DNA of 37,196 nt from Clostridia bacterium (lineage in GTDB: Bacteria; Bacillota; Clostridia; Saccharofermentanales; UBA5734): positions 1 to 37,196 of the forward strand of contig SABL01000012.1 of the NCBI GenBank assembly GCA_009928985.1, read 5' to 3'. Below are positions 19,925-29,408 of the stretch, piece by piece. The notes below the pieces were generated by a model. It was given only the letters and a program-made list of their open reading frames with translations, was not told the origin of the DNA and did not search any database. Made by a program: the position numbers and the translations under genes. How positions within the stretch are numbered: position 1 is the stretch's first letter; each line of letters begins with the position of its first letter.

Positions 19925-21280
19925 ATGGCACTTTTCGAAGGCTTGTCAGCAAAGTTGCAGGACATCACGGCGAAAATGCGCGGTAAATCCCGCGTCACTG
20001 AGCAAGACATCAAGGAGATGATGCGCGAGATTCGTCTGGCCCTTTTGGAGGCTGACGTCAATTTCACCGTCGTCAAGGAGCTCGTGGCCGAAATTTCTGA
20101 AAAGAGCAAGGGCGTCGAAGTGATGGAGAGCCTGACGCCTGGCCAGCAAGTGGTCAAGATCGTCCATGAATCGCTCGTCGATATCCTGGGCCAGACCAAC
20201 AGCAAATTGCTGGTTTCACCCTCTGGATTCACCGTCATCATGCTGTATGGCCTCCAGGGTGCTGGTAAAACGACCACTGCCGCCAAGATGGCTCTGATGC
20301 TCAAGAAAAAAGGCAAGAAGCCGATGCTGACATCGGTTGACGTCCATCGCCCGGCTGCTGCCCGCCAGCTTGAAATCCTGGCCAAGTCCGTCGACATCCC
20401 CTGTTTCATTCAGCCTGAAGAAAAAGATGCGGTCAAAATCGCGCGTCAAGCTGTTGACCGGGCCAGATACCTGCTTTGTGACACCCTGATTGTCGACACC
20501 GCTGGCCGGATGACCATCGATGCCGACATGATGGCAGAGCTCAAAGCCATTGGCAAGGCTGTCAATCCCACTGAAAAACTCCTGATCGTCGATGCGATGA
20601 TCGGTCAGGAGGCGGTCAATGTCGCCTTGGGTTTTGACAAGGAAATCGGCCTGGATGGCTTCATCATGACCAAGCTCGACGGTGATGCCCGTGGCGGCGC
20701 AGCCTTGTCGATCAGAAAGATCACCGGCAAGCCGATCAAATTGATCTGTGTCGGCGAGAAAATCGAAGCGATCGAAGAATACTACCCTGACCGCATGGCC
20801 TCCCGGATCCTTGGCATGGGCGATGTCTTGTCCCTGATCGAAAAAGCGTCGGCCAATCTCGATGAGAAAAAGGCCGCAGAAGCTTTTGACAAGCTGAAAA
20901 AGAACCAGTTTACTCTGGAAGACATGCTGTCGCAATTTGAAGAAGTCAAGAAAATGGGCTCGATCAAAGATGTTTTGTCGATGCTGCCGGGTATGGGCAA
21001 CAAGGCGATCCCCGATGAGCAGATCGACGAACGCGCCATTGACCGCAGTGCAGCAATCATCCGTTCGATGACGAAAAAGGAACGGCAAAACCCTGGACTT
21101 CTCAATGCCAGCCGCAGGAAACGCATTGCTGCCGGATCGGGCACCACAGTCCAGGATGTCAACCGCCTGGTCAAGCAATTCGAAGAGACCCAGAAAATGA
21201 TGAAGCAATTCTCCGGCATGATGAAAGGGAAGGGCAGGATGCCCAATTTAGGTTTTGGCAAACGCGGTTTTCCATTCTGA
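19925..21280 (+). CDS. ffh: Signal recognition particle protein Ffh
   Basis: LQGAGKTTTAAKMALMLKKKGKKPMLTSVDVHRPAAARQLE, DTAGRMTIDADMMAEL, TKLDGDARGGAALS; Met-rich M domain. Confidence 0.98.
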   Translation: MALFEGLSAKLQDITAKMRGKSRVTEQDIKEMMREIRLALLEADVNFTVVKELVAEISEKSKGVEVMESLTPGQQVVKIVHESLVDILGQTNSKLLVSPSGFTVIMLYGLQGAGKTTTAAKMALMLKKKGKKPMLTSVDVHRPAAARQLEILAKSVDIPCFIQPEEKDAVKIARQAVDRARYLLCDTLIVDTAGRMTIDADMMAELKAIGKAVNPTEKLLIVDAMIGQEAVNVALGFDKEIGLDGFIMTKLDGDARGGAALSIRKITGKPIKLICVGEKIEAIEEYYPDRMASRILGMGDVLSLIEKASANLDEKKAAEAFDKLKKNQFTLEDMLSQFEEVKKMGSIKDVLSMLPGMGNKAIPDEQIDERAIDRSAAIIRSMTKKERQNPGLLNASRRKRIAAGSGTTVQDVNRLVKQFEETQKMMKQFSGMMKGKGRMPNLGFGKRGFPF

Positions 21281-21367
21281 TGACCTGCTGATACGGCAGG
21301 CAGAAGCAAAACTGATATGCAGATATGAACATCCACTCAGGATAAAAACATTTGGAGGTACCAAACA

Positions 21368-21613
21368 ATGGCAGTAAAAATCAGACTCAAGCGCATGGGC
21401 GCCAAGAAAGCACCGTTCTATCGCGTCGTGGTGGCCGATTCCCGTTATCCGCGTGATGGCCGTTTCATCGAAGAAATCGGCACCTACAATCCGTTGACTG
21501 ACCCGGCTGATGTCAAGATCGACGCCGAAGCCGCCAAAAAATGGATTGCCAATGGCGCCCAGCCCACCGACACCGTCCGTGCACTCTTGAAGAAGAACGG
21601 CATCATCGGCTAA
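21368..21613 (+). CDS. rpsP: 30S ribosomal protein S16
   Basis: [43 protein letters not shown]. Confidence 0.98.
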   Translation: MAVKIRLKRMGAKKAPFYRVVVADSRYPRDGRFIEEIGTYNPLTDPADVKIDAEAAKKWIANGAQPTDTVRALLKKNGIIG

Positions 21614-21635
21614 TTCAAATTTTGGAGGTCAGGCT

Positions 21636-21863
21636 ATGAAAGAACTGCTCAGCACGATCGTGCGGCCCCTGGTCAACGATCCTGACGCTGTCAGCATCAA
21701 GCAGGTCGACCGTGGCCACACCATTGTGCTTGAACTGCACGTGGCCCCGACCGATATGGGCAAGATCATCGGCAAACAAGGCCGCCGGGCCCAAGCCATC
21801 CGGGCGATTGTCAAAGCTCGTGCCGCCCGCCTGGGCAAGCGTGTGATCGTCGACATCATCTGA
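21636..21863 (+). CDS. khpA: KH-domain RNA-binding protein (KhpA/YlqC)
   Basis: MKELLSTIVRPLVNDPDAV...GKIIGKQGRRAQAIRAIVKARAA; between rpsP and rimM. Confidence 0.95.
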   Translation: MKELLSTIVRPLVNDPDAVSIKQVDRGHTIVLELHVAPTDMGKIIGKQGRRAQAIRAIVKARAARLGKRVIVDII

Positions 21864-22414
21864 TGATGAAGGAGACTAAGCCCCTGCGCAACATACTCCA
21901 CATCGGCCGGATCATCGGGGCCCACGGCCTGAAAGGGGAGTTGAAAGTCCTTCCCTTAACCGATGACCCGAAACGATTCCTGTCTCTCAAGGACTGTCTG
22001 CTTGTGACGGATGATGAAAAGGAACGGGTGCCTGCCCAAGCGGAAGGCGCCCGCTTTTCGGGCGACCAGGTGCTCTTGTCCCTCAAGGGCGTATCTGACC
22101 GGACAGCAGCAGAACAGCTCAAAGGCCGACTGGTCAGCGTGACCCGGGAACATGCGGTGGCTTTGCCGCCGGACACCTGGTTCATCTGTGACCTCCTCGG
22201 CTGTGAGGTTCATGACAAAACTCATGGTTTCCTGGGCCAGCTCAAGGATGTCCAGACAGGGCCGGCTCAGGATGTCTATGTTGTGACCCTGGCCGGGCAG
22301 AAAGATTTGCTGTTCCCGGCGCGTAAAACCATTCTCAGGCAGGTTGACCTGGAGCTGCGACGGATCGATGTCGATTTGCCGGACGGACTCTTTGAGATCT
22401 ACCGGGAATCATAA
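21863..22414 (+). CDS. rimM: Ribosome maturation factor RimM
   Basis: LHIGRIIGAHGLKGELKVLPLTDDPKRF; PRC-barrel-like C-terminus; upstream of trmD. Confidence 0.94.
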   Translation: MMKETKPLRNILHIGRIIGAHGLKGELKVLPLTDDPKRFLSLKDCLLVTDDEKERVPAQAEGARFSGDQVLLSLKGVSDRTAAEQLKGRLVSVTREHAVALPPDTWFICDLLGCEVHDKTHGFLGQLKDVQTGPAQDVYVVTLAGQKDLLFPARKTILRQVDLELRRIDVDLPDGLFEIYRES

Positions 22415-22425
22415 ATGAGGCACCG

Positions 22426-23205
22426 ATGGCCATGCGTTTCTCGGTCCTGACGCTTTTTCCTGAATTGGTCGAATCGATCGCCCAGACGAGCATCACCGGC
22501 CGGGCGCTCAAAAATGGCCATATTGAGCTTCAAACCATCCAGATCCGGGACTTTGCCATCAATGCCTATGGCCAGGTGGATGATGCCCTCTACGGTGGTG
22601 GTACCGGGATGCTGCTGCGTCCGGAACCAGTCTATGCAGCCTGGCTGCAGGCCACAGGCCAGACCGGCCAGCCTGAGGTGGTGCACCATCCGGAAAAGGT
22701 CCGGACCATTTTCCTCTCACCCAAAGGCAGGGTGCTCAATCAGGCCATGGTCGAGGAATTGACTACCTGCCAGCATTTGATCCTGATTTGTGGACATTAT
22801 GAAGGGATCGACCAGCGTGTTCTGGATGTCCTGGTCGATGAGGAAGTATCCATTGGCGACTACGTCCTCACGGGTGGTGAAATTGCTGCTGCTGTGCTGA
22901 TTGACGCTGTCTCCCGCCTGGTTCCGGGGGTTTTGCCCGACCAGTCCGCCCATGAGCTAGAATCCCACAGTCTGGGCCGGCTTGAACATCCCCAGTACAC
23001 CCGGCCATCGTCCTGGCAGGGCCTGAAAGTTCCTGAAGTCCTGTTATCAGGCCATCAGGCCAGAATCGACCGATTCCAATATTTGTCCAGTTTGAAGGAT
23101 ACTCTGGTCAAACGGCCGGATTTATTCAACCAGCTGCAGCTTTCTGCCGGGGAATATCAGGAATTGATCGAATACACTTGCCAAGATCCAGATCCACTGT
23201 TATAA
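22426..23205 (+). CDS. trmD: tRNA (guanine37-N1)-methyltransferase TrmD (start ATG 22426 or 22432)
   Basis: FSVLTLFPELVESIAQTSITGRAL, VDDALYGGGTGMLLRPEPV, LICGHYEGIDQRVLD, EVSIGDYVLTGGEIAAAVLIDAVSRLVPGVL. Confidence 0.97.
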   Translation: MAMRFSVLTLFPELVESIAQTSITGRALKNGHIELQTIQIRDFAINAYGQVDDALYGGGTGMLLRPEPVYAAWLQATGQTGQPEVVHHPEKVRTIFLSPKGRVLNQAMVEELTTCQHLILICGHYEGIDQRVLDVLVDEEVSIGDYVLTGGEIAAAVLIDAVSRLVPGVLPDQSAHELESHSLGRLEHPQYTRPSSWQGLKVPEVLLSGHQARIDRFQYLSSLKDTLVKRPDLFNQLQLSAGEYQELIEYTCQDPDPLL

Positions 23206-23206
23206 T
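23178..23206 (+). promoter_or_regulatory. Predicted internal rplS promoter, TTGCCA (23178-23183) - 17 bp - TATAAT (23201-23206), extended TGn
   Basis: TGTTATAAT extended -10 spanning the trmD stop codon. Confidence 0.6.
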
Positions 23207-23281
23207 TTCAACGGTTATTACGGATGGTCCGCTGCTCAATTGCGTGCATGAACATCCTTGAAAAGAGAGGAGGAACGCAAT

Positions 23282-23632
23282 ATGAATCTAGTTTCCGTAA
23301 TTGAAAACGAACAGCTCCGTTCGGATCTGCCCAAGGTCGAAATTGGTGATTACGTCAAAGTTCACCTGAAGATCAAAGAAGGCAACCGCGAACGTGTCCA
23401 GATCTTCGAAGGCACCATCATTGCCAAGAAGGGCGCTGGCCTGACCGAAACCATGACGGTTCGCCGCTTGTCCTATGGCGTCGGTGTCGAACGCATTCTG
23501 CCCGTGCACTCGCCCAAGATCGACAAGATCGATATCGTGCGCAAGGGTAAAATCAGACGAGCCAAGCTTTACTACCTGCGCGACCGCGTCGGCAAAGCAG
23601 CCAAAGTCAAGGAAAAATTGGTCAGCAAGTAA
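23282..23632 (+). CDS. rplS: 50S ribosomal protein L19
   Basis: [80 protein letters not shown] gaggagg. Confidence 0.98.
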   Translation: MNLVSVIENEQLRSDLPKVEIGDYVKVHLKIKEGNRERVQIFEGTIIAKKGAGLTETMTVRRLSYGVGVERILPVHSPKIDKIDIVRKGKIRRAKLYYLRDRVGKAAKVKEKLVSK

Positions 23633-23652
23633 TTTCAACTCACTTGTTCTGG

Positions 23653-23684
23653 AAAGAGGCCTGTTGCAGGTCTCTTTTCTTTTT
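23653..23684 (+). terminator. Rho-independent terminator after rplS
   Basis: aaagaggcctg-ttg-caggtctcttt, 11-bp stem (one G:U), followed by T-rich tctttttc. Confidence 0.85.
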
Positions 23685-23749
23685 CATATCCTGTCAATAA
23701 CAGGTTGGTCTTGACCTCAAGATCGACAGAGGCTTCCTGGGAGGAGAAC

Positions 23750-24601
23750 ATGGACGTCAACTGGTTTCCCGGCCACATGGCCAAGACCTTGCGCGAAATG
23801 CGCGACCACATCAAGCAGGTCGACTTGGTTGTCGAAACCTGTGATGCCAGAATCCCCGAAAGCAGCCGCAATCCAGAACTGGACCGGCTTTTGGGCACCA
23901 AGCCACGGATCCTGGTCCTGAACAAGGCTGATCTGGCTGATCCTGTCCAGACCAATCGCTGGCTGGAGCATTATCAGAAAGCCAATATCCCAGTCCTGGC
24001 GTGCGAGGGCAATCGACGTGCTTCTCTGGATCCCTTGCGCAAGCTGATCATCAGCATGAACCAGCATAAAATTGATGCAGCCAAGGCCAAGGGGCGCCTG
24101 ATCCGTCCGATCCGGGTCATGGTGGTCGGGATCCCGAATACAGGCAAGTCGACCATCATCAATGCCTTGTGTGGCAAGAAAATCGCTGCCACCGCCGATC
24201 GGCCTGGTGTGACCCGTCAGGTCAACTGGTCGAAATCCGGCACGGAACTGGAACTGCTGGACACCCCCGGTGTTCTCTGGCCCAAACTGGGCAGCCCCTC
24301 CAGCCAACGTCGCCTGGCAGCCAGTGGTGCCATCAAAGACAATGTCCTGCCGATCGAAGAGATCGCCATGGAAGTCCTCTATGACCTGAGCCAGGATTAT
24401 CCTCAGTTGATCCAGACCCGCTACAAGCTGGACCAACTGACTGAAGAACCGCTTCAGCTGATGGAGACTGCCTGTCGCCGTCGTGGCTGTCTGCTGCCAG
24501 GCAACAAACCGGACTATACCCGTTTTGCGGTGTTGTTCCTGGATGAATTGCGGGCTGGAAAGATCGGTCGGATCACCCTTGAGCGTCCCGCCCAGCACTG
24601 A
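23750..24601 (+). CDS. rbgA: Ribosome biogenesis GTPase (RbgA/YlqF)
   Basis: VNWFPGHMAKTLREMRDHIKQVDLVVETCDARIPESSRNP; permuted G motifs NKAD, GIPNTGKSTIINAL, DTPGVLWPK. Confidence 0.96.
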   Translation: MDVNWFPGHMAKTLREMRDHIKQVDLVVETCDARIPESSRNPELDRLLGTKPRILVLNKADLADPVQTNRWLEHYQKANIPVLACEGNRRASLDPLRKLIISMNQHKIDAAKAKGRLIRPIRVMVVGIPNTGKSTIINALCGKKIAATADRPGVTRQVNWSKSGTELELLDTPGVLWPKLGSPSSQRRLAASGAIKDNVLPIEEIAMEVLYDLSQDYPQLIQTRYKLDQLTEEPLQLMETACRRRGCLLPGNKPDYTRFAVLFLDELRAGKIGRITLERPAQH

Positions 24602-24622
24602 TAAAAGCGCAGGAAAGATACT

Positions 24623-25264
24623 ATGGTTAAAATCAGCGACCAGGAGCGTTTCGCTTTACTTGACCAATTTGAATCCCAGGCCAGGCAATCGGGGTATCAG
24701 GCCATCGCGGGTGTGGATGAGGCCGGCCGTGGACCTCTGGCAGGTCCAGTTGCTGCCGCTGCGGTCATTCTGGACCCGGCCCGGCCGATCCTGGGCCTGA
24801 ATGACTCGAAAAAGCTCAGCGAAATGAAACGTGAAGCCTTATCTAAACAGATCCAGGAAAATGCGCTGGCCTGGTCTGTCGTTCTGGTCGATGCTGGCGA
24901 AATCGACCAGATCAATATCCTGCAGGCGACAAAAAAGGCCATGCGCCAGGCCGTCGCCAGCCTTGCGATCCAGCCCGACCTGCTCCTGATCGATGCGGTC
25001 GACCTCGACCAGGTGGCTTGTGACGTCTGGCCCATCATCAAGGGCGATGCCAAGTCCAACTCCATCGCTGCGGCCTCGATCTTGGCCAAGGTGACCCGTG
25101 ACCACCTGATGCTCGAGCAAGACACCCTTTATCCTGGCTATGGCTTTGCCCAGCACAAGGGTTATGGCACGGCTCAGCATTATTCCGCCATCAGGCAGTT
25201 TGGCCTGACCCCTATCCACCGCCTGACGTTTCTCAAGAATCTGGCCGAACATGACTGCCTCTGA
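24623..25264 (+). CDS. rnhB: Ribonuclease HII
   Basis: AIAGVDEAGRGPLAGPVAAAAVILD, DSKKLSEMKREAL, KGDAKSNSIAAASILAKVTRDHLM, HKGYGTAQHYSAI. Confidence 0.97.
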   Translation: MVKISDQERFALLDQFESQARQSGYQAIAGVDEAGRGPLAGPVAAAAVILDPARPILGLNDSKKLSEMKREALSKQIQENALAWSVVLVDAGEIDQINILQATKKAMRQAVASLAIQPDLLLIDAVDLDQVACDVWPIIKGDAKSNSIAAASILAKVTRDHLMLEQDTLYPGYGFAQHKGYGTAQHYSAIRQFGLTPIHRLTFLKNLAEHDCL

Positions 25265-25667
25265 CCATGGACAGGATCCTGTCGGGGATGGGATCAAATC
25301 CATTTCCCGTGGACTGCAAAAAACGAGAGGTGATGCAGGTGAACTCGCCGTCGCCCACTATTTGCAGGCCCATGGTTTTTCGCTGCTGGCACATCAATAT
25401 CTGGTTCCACGCCTGGGCGAAATTGATCTGGTGATGAAGAAAGGCTCTTGCCTGTATTTTATTGAGGTCAAAGCCAGGTCGGGTACACCATCGTATGGCA
25501 GCGGACTGGAACAGATTACACCGAAAAAGATCGCAAAAATCCGCAAGGCAGCCCTGGCCTACTGCCAAAACACCGGCAATATGAATAGTCAGACTCGGAT
25601 TCTTGCAGCAGAGGTTCATTTACAAAACGGCGAACCAAGCGGCGATATCCGGATTGTGCCGATATAA
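25251..25667 (+). CDS. yraN: YraN family (UPF0102) endonuclease-like protein
   Basis: RGDAGELAVAHYLQAHGFSLLAHQYLVPRLGEIDLVMKKGSCLYFIEVKARS; overlaps rnhB 3' end by 14 nt. Confidence 0.92.
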   Translation: MTASDHGQDPVGDGIKSISRGLQKTRGDAGELAVAHYLQAHGFSLLAHQYLVPRLGEIDLVMKKGSCLYFIEVKARSGTPSYGSGLEQITPKKIAKIRKAALAYCQNTGNMNSQTRILAAEVHLQNGEPSGDIRIVPI

Positions 25668-25704
25668 ATGAGCTAAAACGTGCAATAATCGTCAATTGTA
25701 CGGC

Positions 25705-25733
25705 TTGTCCACATCGTCAGGATCCCTTATAAT
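25705..25733 (+). promoter_or_regulatory. Predicted promoter, TTGTCC - 17 bp - TATAAT, for the aminotransferase(-purB) unit
   Basis: Consensus -10 at 25728-25733 with ideal spacing. Confidence 0.65.
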
Positions 25734-25772
25734 AAAGCGGCAATCGCGTCCGTTGTGCAAGGAGGATACAAC

Positions 25773-27053
25773 ATGCTTTCATATTCAGCGATGAACCGCC
25801 AGCAGCTCGAAGACGAGCTCAAAGTGCAGGAAAACCGATACCAGGCATTTGCCGATCTCAAACTCAAGCTCAACATGACGCGAGGCAAACCTTGCTCGGA
25901 GCAGCTGGATCTGGCCAATGGCCTCCAGACAGCCTTGAGTGAAAAAGATTTCAAGTCGCAGGACGGCACCGACTGCAGAAACTACGGCGGTCTGGAAGGT
26001 ATCCCGGAAGCCCGCCAGCTTTTTGCCGATCTGCTCAGTGTCCCGGCCAACCAGATCCTGGTCCTGGGCAATTCCAGCCTCAACTTGATGTATGACACCA
26101 TGGCCAGGGCCATGTTGTACACCCTTCCGGGTGCCGAGCGTCCCTGGAGCAAGGAAGAGGTTGTCAAATTCCTTTGCCCCGTCCCGGGTTATGACCGCCA
26201 CTTTGCAGTCACCCAGTCACTGGGGATTGAGATGATCCCGGTTCCCATGACAGCAGAAGGACCGGACATGGACTTGGTTGAATCTCTCGTTGCAGCAGAC
26301 GCCTCGATCAAGGGCATGTGGTCTGTACCAGTCTATAGCAATCCAGATGGTTACACCTATTCCGAAGCAACTTGTCGCCGCCTGGCCGAGATGAAAACGG
26401 CCGCCCCGGATTTCCGCATCTGGTGGGACAATGCTTACGTGGTGCACCACCTGTTTGCCGATGATCGCGACTGTGTCCCGGATATCCTGGACCTGTGTGA
26501 CACTGCCGGAAATCCCGACCGTGTCTTTGAATTCGCCTCGACCTCCAAAATCACCTATGCCGGCGCGGGCCTGGCTTGTCTGGCCACCAGCCCGGCCAAC
26601 CTGGCCTGGTTCAAAAAGCAGCTGACCATCCAGACCATTGGTCCGGACAAAATGAACCAGCTGCGCCACATCCGTTATCTCGCTGCCGTCGGTGGTATCG
26701 AAGCCATCATGAGCCGCCATGCGGAAATCCTGCGTCCGAAATTCGAATTGGTCCTGGAAAGGCTCGACGAAGAACTGGCTTACACCGGCCTGTGCACGTG
26801 GAAACGTCCGAAAGGCGGCTATTTTGTCAGTGTCAATGTGCCAACCGGCACGGCTTGTGAAGTGGTGCGCCTGGCCAAAGAGTGCGGCGTCGAACTGACT
26901 CCGGCTGGTGCCACCTACCCCTATGGCAAGGATTCCCAGGACAGCAACATTCGTCTGGCACCTTCTTTCCCGCCCATGTCCGAATTGCGCCCGGCGATGG
27001 AAATTTTCTGCACCTGTGTTAAACTGGCAGCAATCCGCCAGTTGCTGGCCTGA
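25773..27053 (+). CDS. PLP-dependent aminotransferase, atypical aspartate-aminotransferase-like family
   Basis: LNMTRGKPCSEQLDLANGL, NYGGLEGIPEARQLFADLL, VLGNSSLNLMYDTMARA, FEFASTSKITYAGAGLA (PLP Lys region); SD aaggagg. Confidence 0.85.
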   Translation: MLSYSAMNRQQLEDELKVQENRYQAFADLKLKLNMTRGKPCSEQLDLANGLQTALSEKDFKSQDGTDCRNYGGLEGIPEARQLFADLLSVPANQILVLGNSSLNLMYDTMARAMLYTLPGAERPWSKEEVVKFLCPVPGYDRHFAVTQSLGIEMIPVPMTAEGPDMDLVESLVAADASIKGMWSVPVYSNPDGYTYSEATCRRLAEMKTAAPDFRIWWDNAYVVHHLFADDRDCVPDILDLCDTAGNPDRVFEFASTSKITYAGAGLACLATSPANLAWFKKQLTIQTIGPDKMNQLRHIRYLAAVGGIEAIMSRHAEILRPKFELVLERLDEELAYTGLCTWKRPKGGYFVSVNVPTGTACEVVRLAKECGVELTPAGATYPYGKDSQDSNIRLAPSFPPMSELRPAMEIFCTCVKLAAIRQLLA

Positions 27054-27103
27054 AATTATCCCTTGGGCCAAGCCCCGGGATCGTGTGCAAGGAGATCAAT
27101 ACC

Positions 27104-28537
27104 ATGAAGAACAGCTATGAGAGTCCGTTTAATTCGCGCTATGCCAGCGAGCAGATGCAGGCCATCTTTTCGCCGGACATGAAATTCCGGACCTGGCGCA
27201 AATTATGGATCGCTCTGGCTGAAGCCGAGCAAACCTTGGGGCTGCCGATCAGCGATGAGCAGATTGCCCAGCTCAAGGTGTACCAGGATGATATCAATTA
27301 TGATGTCGCTGCCAGGGAAGAGGCGCTCGTGCGCCACGATGTCATGGCCCACGTCCATGCCTATGGTGAGCAGTGCCCTCTGGCCAAGGGGATCATCCAT
27401 TTGGGTGCCACATCCTGCTATGTAGGTGACAATACCGATCTGATCATCATGGCCGAAGCCTTGAAACTGGTCCGGGCCAAACTGGTTGCGGTCCTCGAGC
27501 AGCTGGCCAAGTTTGCCGATGAATACAAAAATCTGCCGACTCTTGGCTTTACCCATTTCCAGCCTGCCCAGCTGGTTACGGTTGGCAAGCGGGCGACCCT
27601 TTGGATGACGGAACTCGTTTCTGATCTGGAAGACCTGGACTACGTCCTGGGATCGCTGCGCCTGTTGGGCAGCAAGGGCACCACCGGTACACAGGCCAGT
27701 TTCATGAGCCTGTTTGACAACGACCAGGAGAAAGTCCGGCAAATCGATACCCTCATTGCGGAGAAGTTTGGCTTTTCCGGCATATATCCGGTCAGCGGCC
27801 AGACGTATTCGCGCAAAGTCGACACTCGGGTGGTCAATGTTCTGTCCGGGATCGCCCAGACCGCGCATAAGTTCTCCAATGACATCCGGCTGCTCCAGCA
27901 TCTGAAAGAGATCGAGGAGCCGTTTGAAAAGAGCCAGATCGGCTCCTCTGCCATGGCTTACAAACGCAATCCGATGCGCAGTGAACGCATGGCTGCGCTG
28001 GCCCGCTACGTCATCGTCAATGCCACCAATCCGGCCCTGACCGCTGCCGAGCAATGGTTCGAACGGACCCTCGACGACTCGGCCAACAAGCGGATCGCCA
28101 TTCCGGAAGCTTTCCTGGCCGTCGATGCCGTCCTGATGTTGATGCTCAATGTCTCCAGCGGCCTGGTTGTGTATCCGGCTGTCATAGCCCGCCACATCCG
28201 CGATGAATTGCCCTTCATGGCGACTGAAAACATCATGATGGAGGCTGTCAAACGCGGCGGTGATCGTCAGGATTTGCACGAGAAGATCCGCCAGCACAGC
28301 ATGGCAGCTGGTGCCCGGGTGAAAATGGAAGGCGCAGCCAACGATCTGCTCGAGCGGATCGCGGCCGACCCGGCGTTTGGCCTCGATCAAAACGAGCTCG
28401 ACTTGCTGCTGGATGCCTATCTCTATATCGGGCGCAGCCCGGATCAGGTCACAGAGTTCATCCGGGATGTCATTGAGCCAATCCTCGCTGCCCGACCAGC
28501 TGACTCGATGCCAGTCACGGCAGAACTGAAGGTCTGA
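27104..28537 (+). CDS. purB: Adenylosuccinate lyase (long form, about 478 aa)
   Basis: PFNSRYASEQMQAIFSP, LGATSCYVGDNTDLI, fumarase/aspartase signature region GSSAMAYKRNPMRSERM. Confidence 0.93.
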   Translation: MKNSYESPFNSRYASEQMQAIFSPDMKFRTWRKLWIALAEAEQTLGLPISDEQIAQLKVYQDDINYDVAAREEALVRHDVMAHVHAYGEQCPLAKGIIHLGATSCYVGDNTDLIIMAEALKLVRAKLVAVLEQLAKFADEYKNLPTLGFTHFQPAQLVTVGKRATLWMTELVSDLEDLDYVLGSLRLLGSKGTTGTQASFMSLFDNDQEKVRQIDTLIAEKFGFSGIYPVSGQTYSRKVDTRVVNVLSGIAQTAHKFSNDIRLLQHLKEIEEPFEKSQIGSSAMAYKRNPMRSERMAALARYVIVNATNPALTAAEQWFERTLDDSANKRIAIPEAFLAVDAVLMLMLNVSSGLVVYPAVIARHIRDELPFMATENIMMEAVKRGGDRQDLHEKIRQHSMAAGARVKMEGAANDLLERIAADPAFGLDQNELDLLLDAYLYIGRSPDQVTEFIRDVIEPILAARPADSMPVTAELKV

Positions 28538-28609
28538 TCAACCGCTGATCTATCGGAATTGCCTGATGGCGACGGGATTGGACCACTCACAAAATCCATG
28601 CTAAGATGT

Positions 28610-28645
28610 AAGGACAGGCAAACGTCGCGCTTGCCTGTCTTTATT
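28610..28645 (+). terminator. Hairpin plus T-rich tract between purB and the GntR gene (terminator and/or leader switch)
   Basis: AAGGACAGGCAA (28610-28621) / TTGCCTGTCTTT (28631-28642), 12 pairs with one G:U and a 9-nt loop, then tttattttt. Confidence 0.75.
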
Positions 28646-28666
28646 TTTGAAAGGACAGCTTGTGTG

Positions 28667-29407
28667 ATGAAACTCGACAAACGCAGCAATATCCCCTTGT
28701 ATGCCCAACTCAAAGATTTGGTTCTGGAACGGATTGCCTCAGGGCAGTATCCGGCCGGACAGCAGATCCCCTCGGAACTAAACTTGTGTGATGAACTGGC
28801 CTTGAGTCGTCCGACGGTGCGCCAGGCCATCGCCGAACTGGTTGCAGAAGGCACTCTGGTGATCCAGAAAGGCAAGGGAACCTTTGTTTCCGCCGAGCCT
28901 GAGCGACTCGAGATCCGTCAGTTTTCGCCTTTTTCCTATTCACTGCTGGCCGCCAGAAGCTTGTCGGATTATGCTTTCCAATCGATCGAACAGATACCGG
29001 CTGATGAAGCATCCTTGCGCTTGTTTGAAGGGTCCAGTGCCAGTGGCAGTCCGGGTTTCTGGTCCCTGACCTGGCCGATCCTGATCCATGGCCAGGAAAT
29101 TGGGGTCGGACGATCGTTGATTCCGGTCAGTTTATTCCCGGATTTCGGCGACCAGGTCCAGAATGGAAAATCCATGATCGATATTCTGGCTAACAAATAT
29201 GCTTATCTGCCCAGCAAGGGCAGCTGTCAATTGGCCGTTCGTGCCGCCACGCAAGAGGAAGCACTGGCCCTCGACATCAGCCGCCGCTCCCCCGTCCTGT
29301 GCGCCACCAGCCGGCTTACCTCCAGAAGCGGTCACGTCTGTGAATGGATTGAACTGATTTGGCGGCCGGACAGTGTCACATTGGGGCTGGAAGCAGGGAG
29401 GACCTGA
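28667..29407 (+). CDS. GntR-family transcriptional regulator, HutC/UTRA-like
   Basis: N-terminal wHTH IPLYAQLKDLVLERIASGQYPAGQQIPSELNLCDELALSRPTVRQAIAELVAEGTLVIQKGKGTFV; C-terminal region with UTRA-like layout. Confidence 0.92.
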   Translation: MKLDKRSNIPLYAQLKDLVLERIASGQYPAGQQIPSELNLCDELALSRPTVRQAIAELVAEGTLVIQKGKGTFVSAEPERLEIRQFSPFSYSLLAARSLSDYAFQSIEQIPADEASLRLFEGSSASGSPGFWSLTWPILIHGQEIGVGRSLIPVSLFPDFGDQVQNGKSMIDILANKYAYLPSKGSCQLAVRAATQEEALALDISRRSPVLCATSRLTSRSGHVCEWIELIWRPDSVTLGLEAGRT

Positions 29408-29408
29408 T

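Noticed and set aside
27059-27080. Imperfect hairpin (tccc...ggga) upstream of purB
   Set aside because: Short broken stem and no T tract; not convincing as a terminator or riboswitch.
25754-27109. Shared GTGCAAGGAG upstream of both the aminotransferase and purB starts
   Set aside because: Mostly the Shine-Dalgarno itself; a 10-nt match is likely chance or SD constraint.
27203-28390. 395-aa antisense ORF opposite purB (also long antisense ORFs 5229-6266, 20216-21208, 23717-24598, 31903-32769)
   Set aside because: They mirror highly coding + strand genes, have no recognisable domains or SD context, and are expected from codon bias in moderately GC-rich genes.
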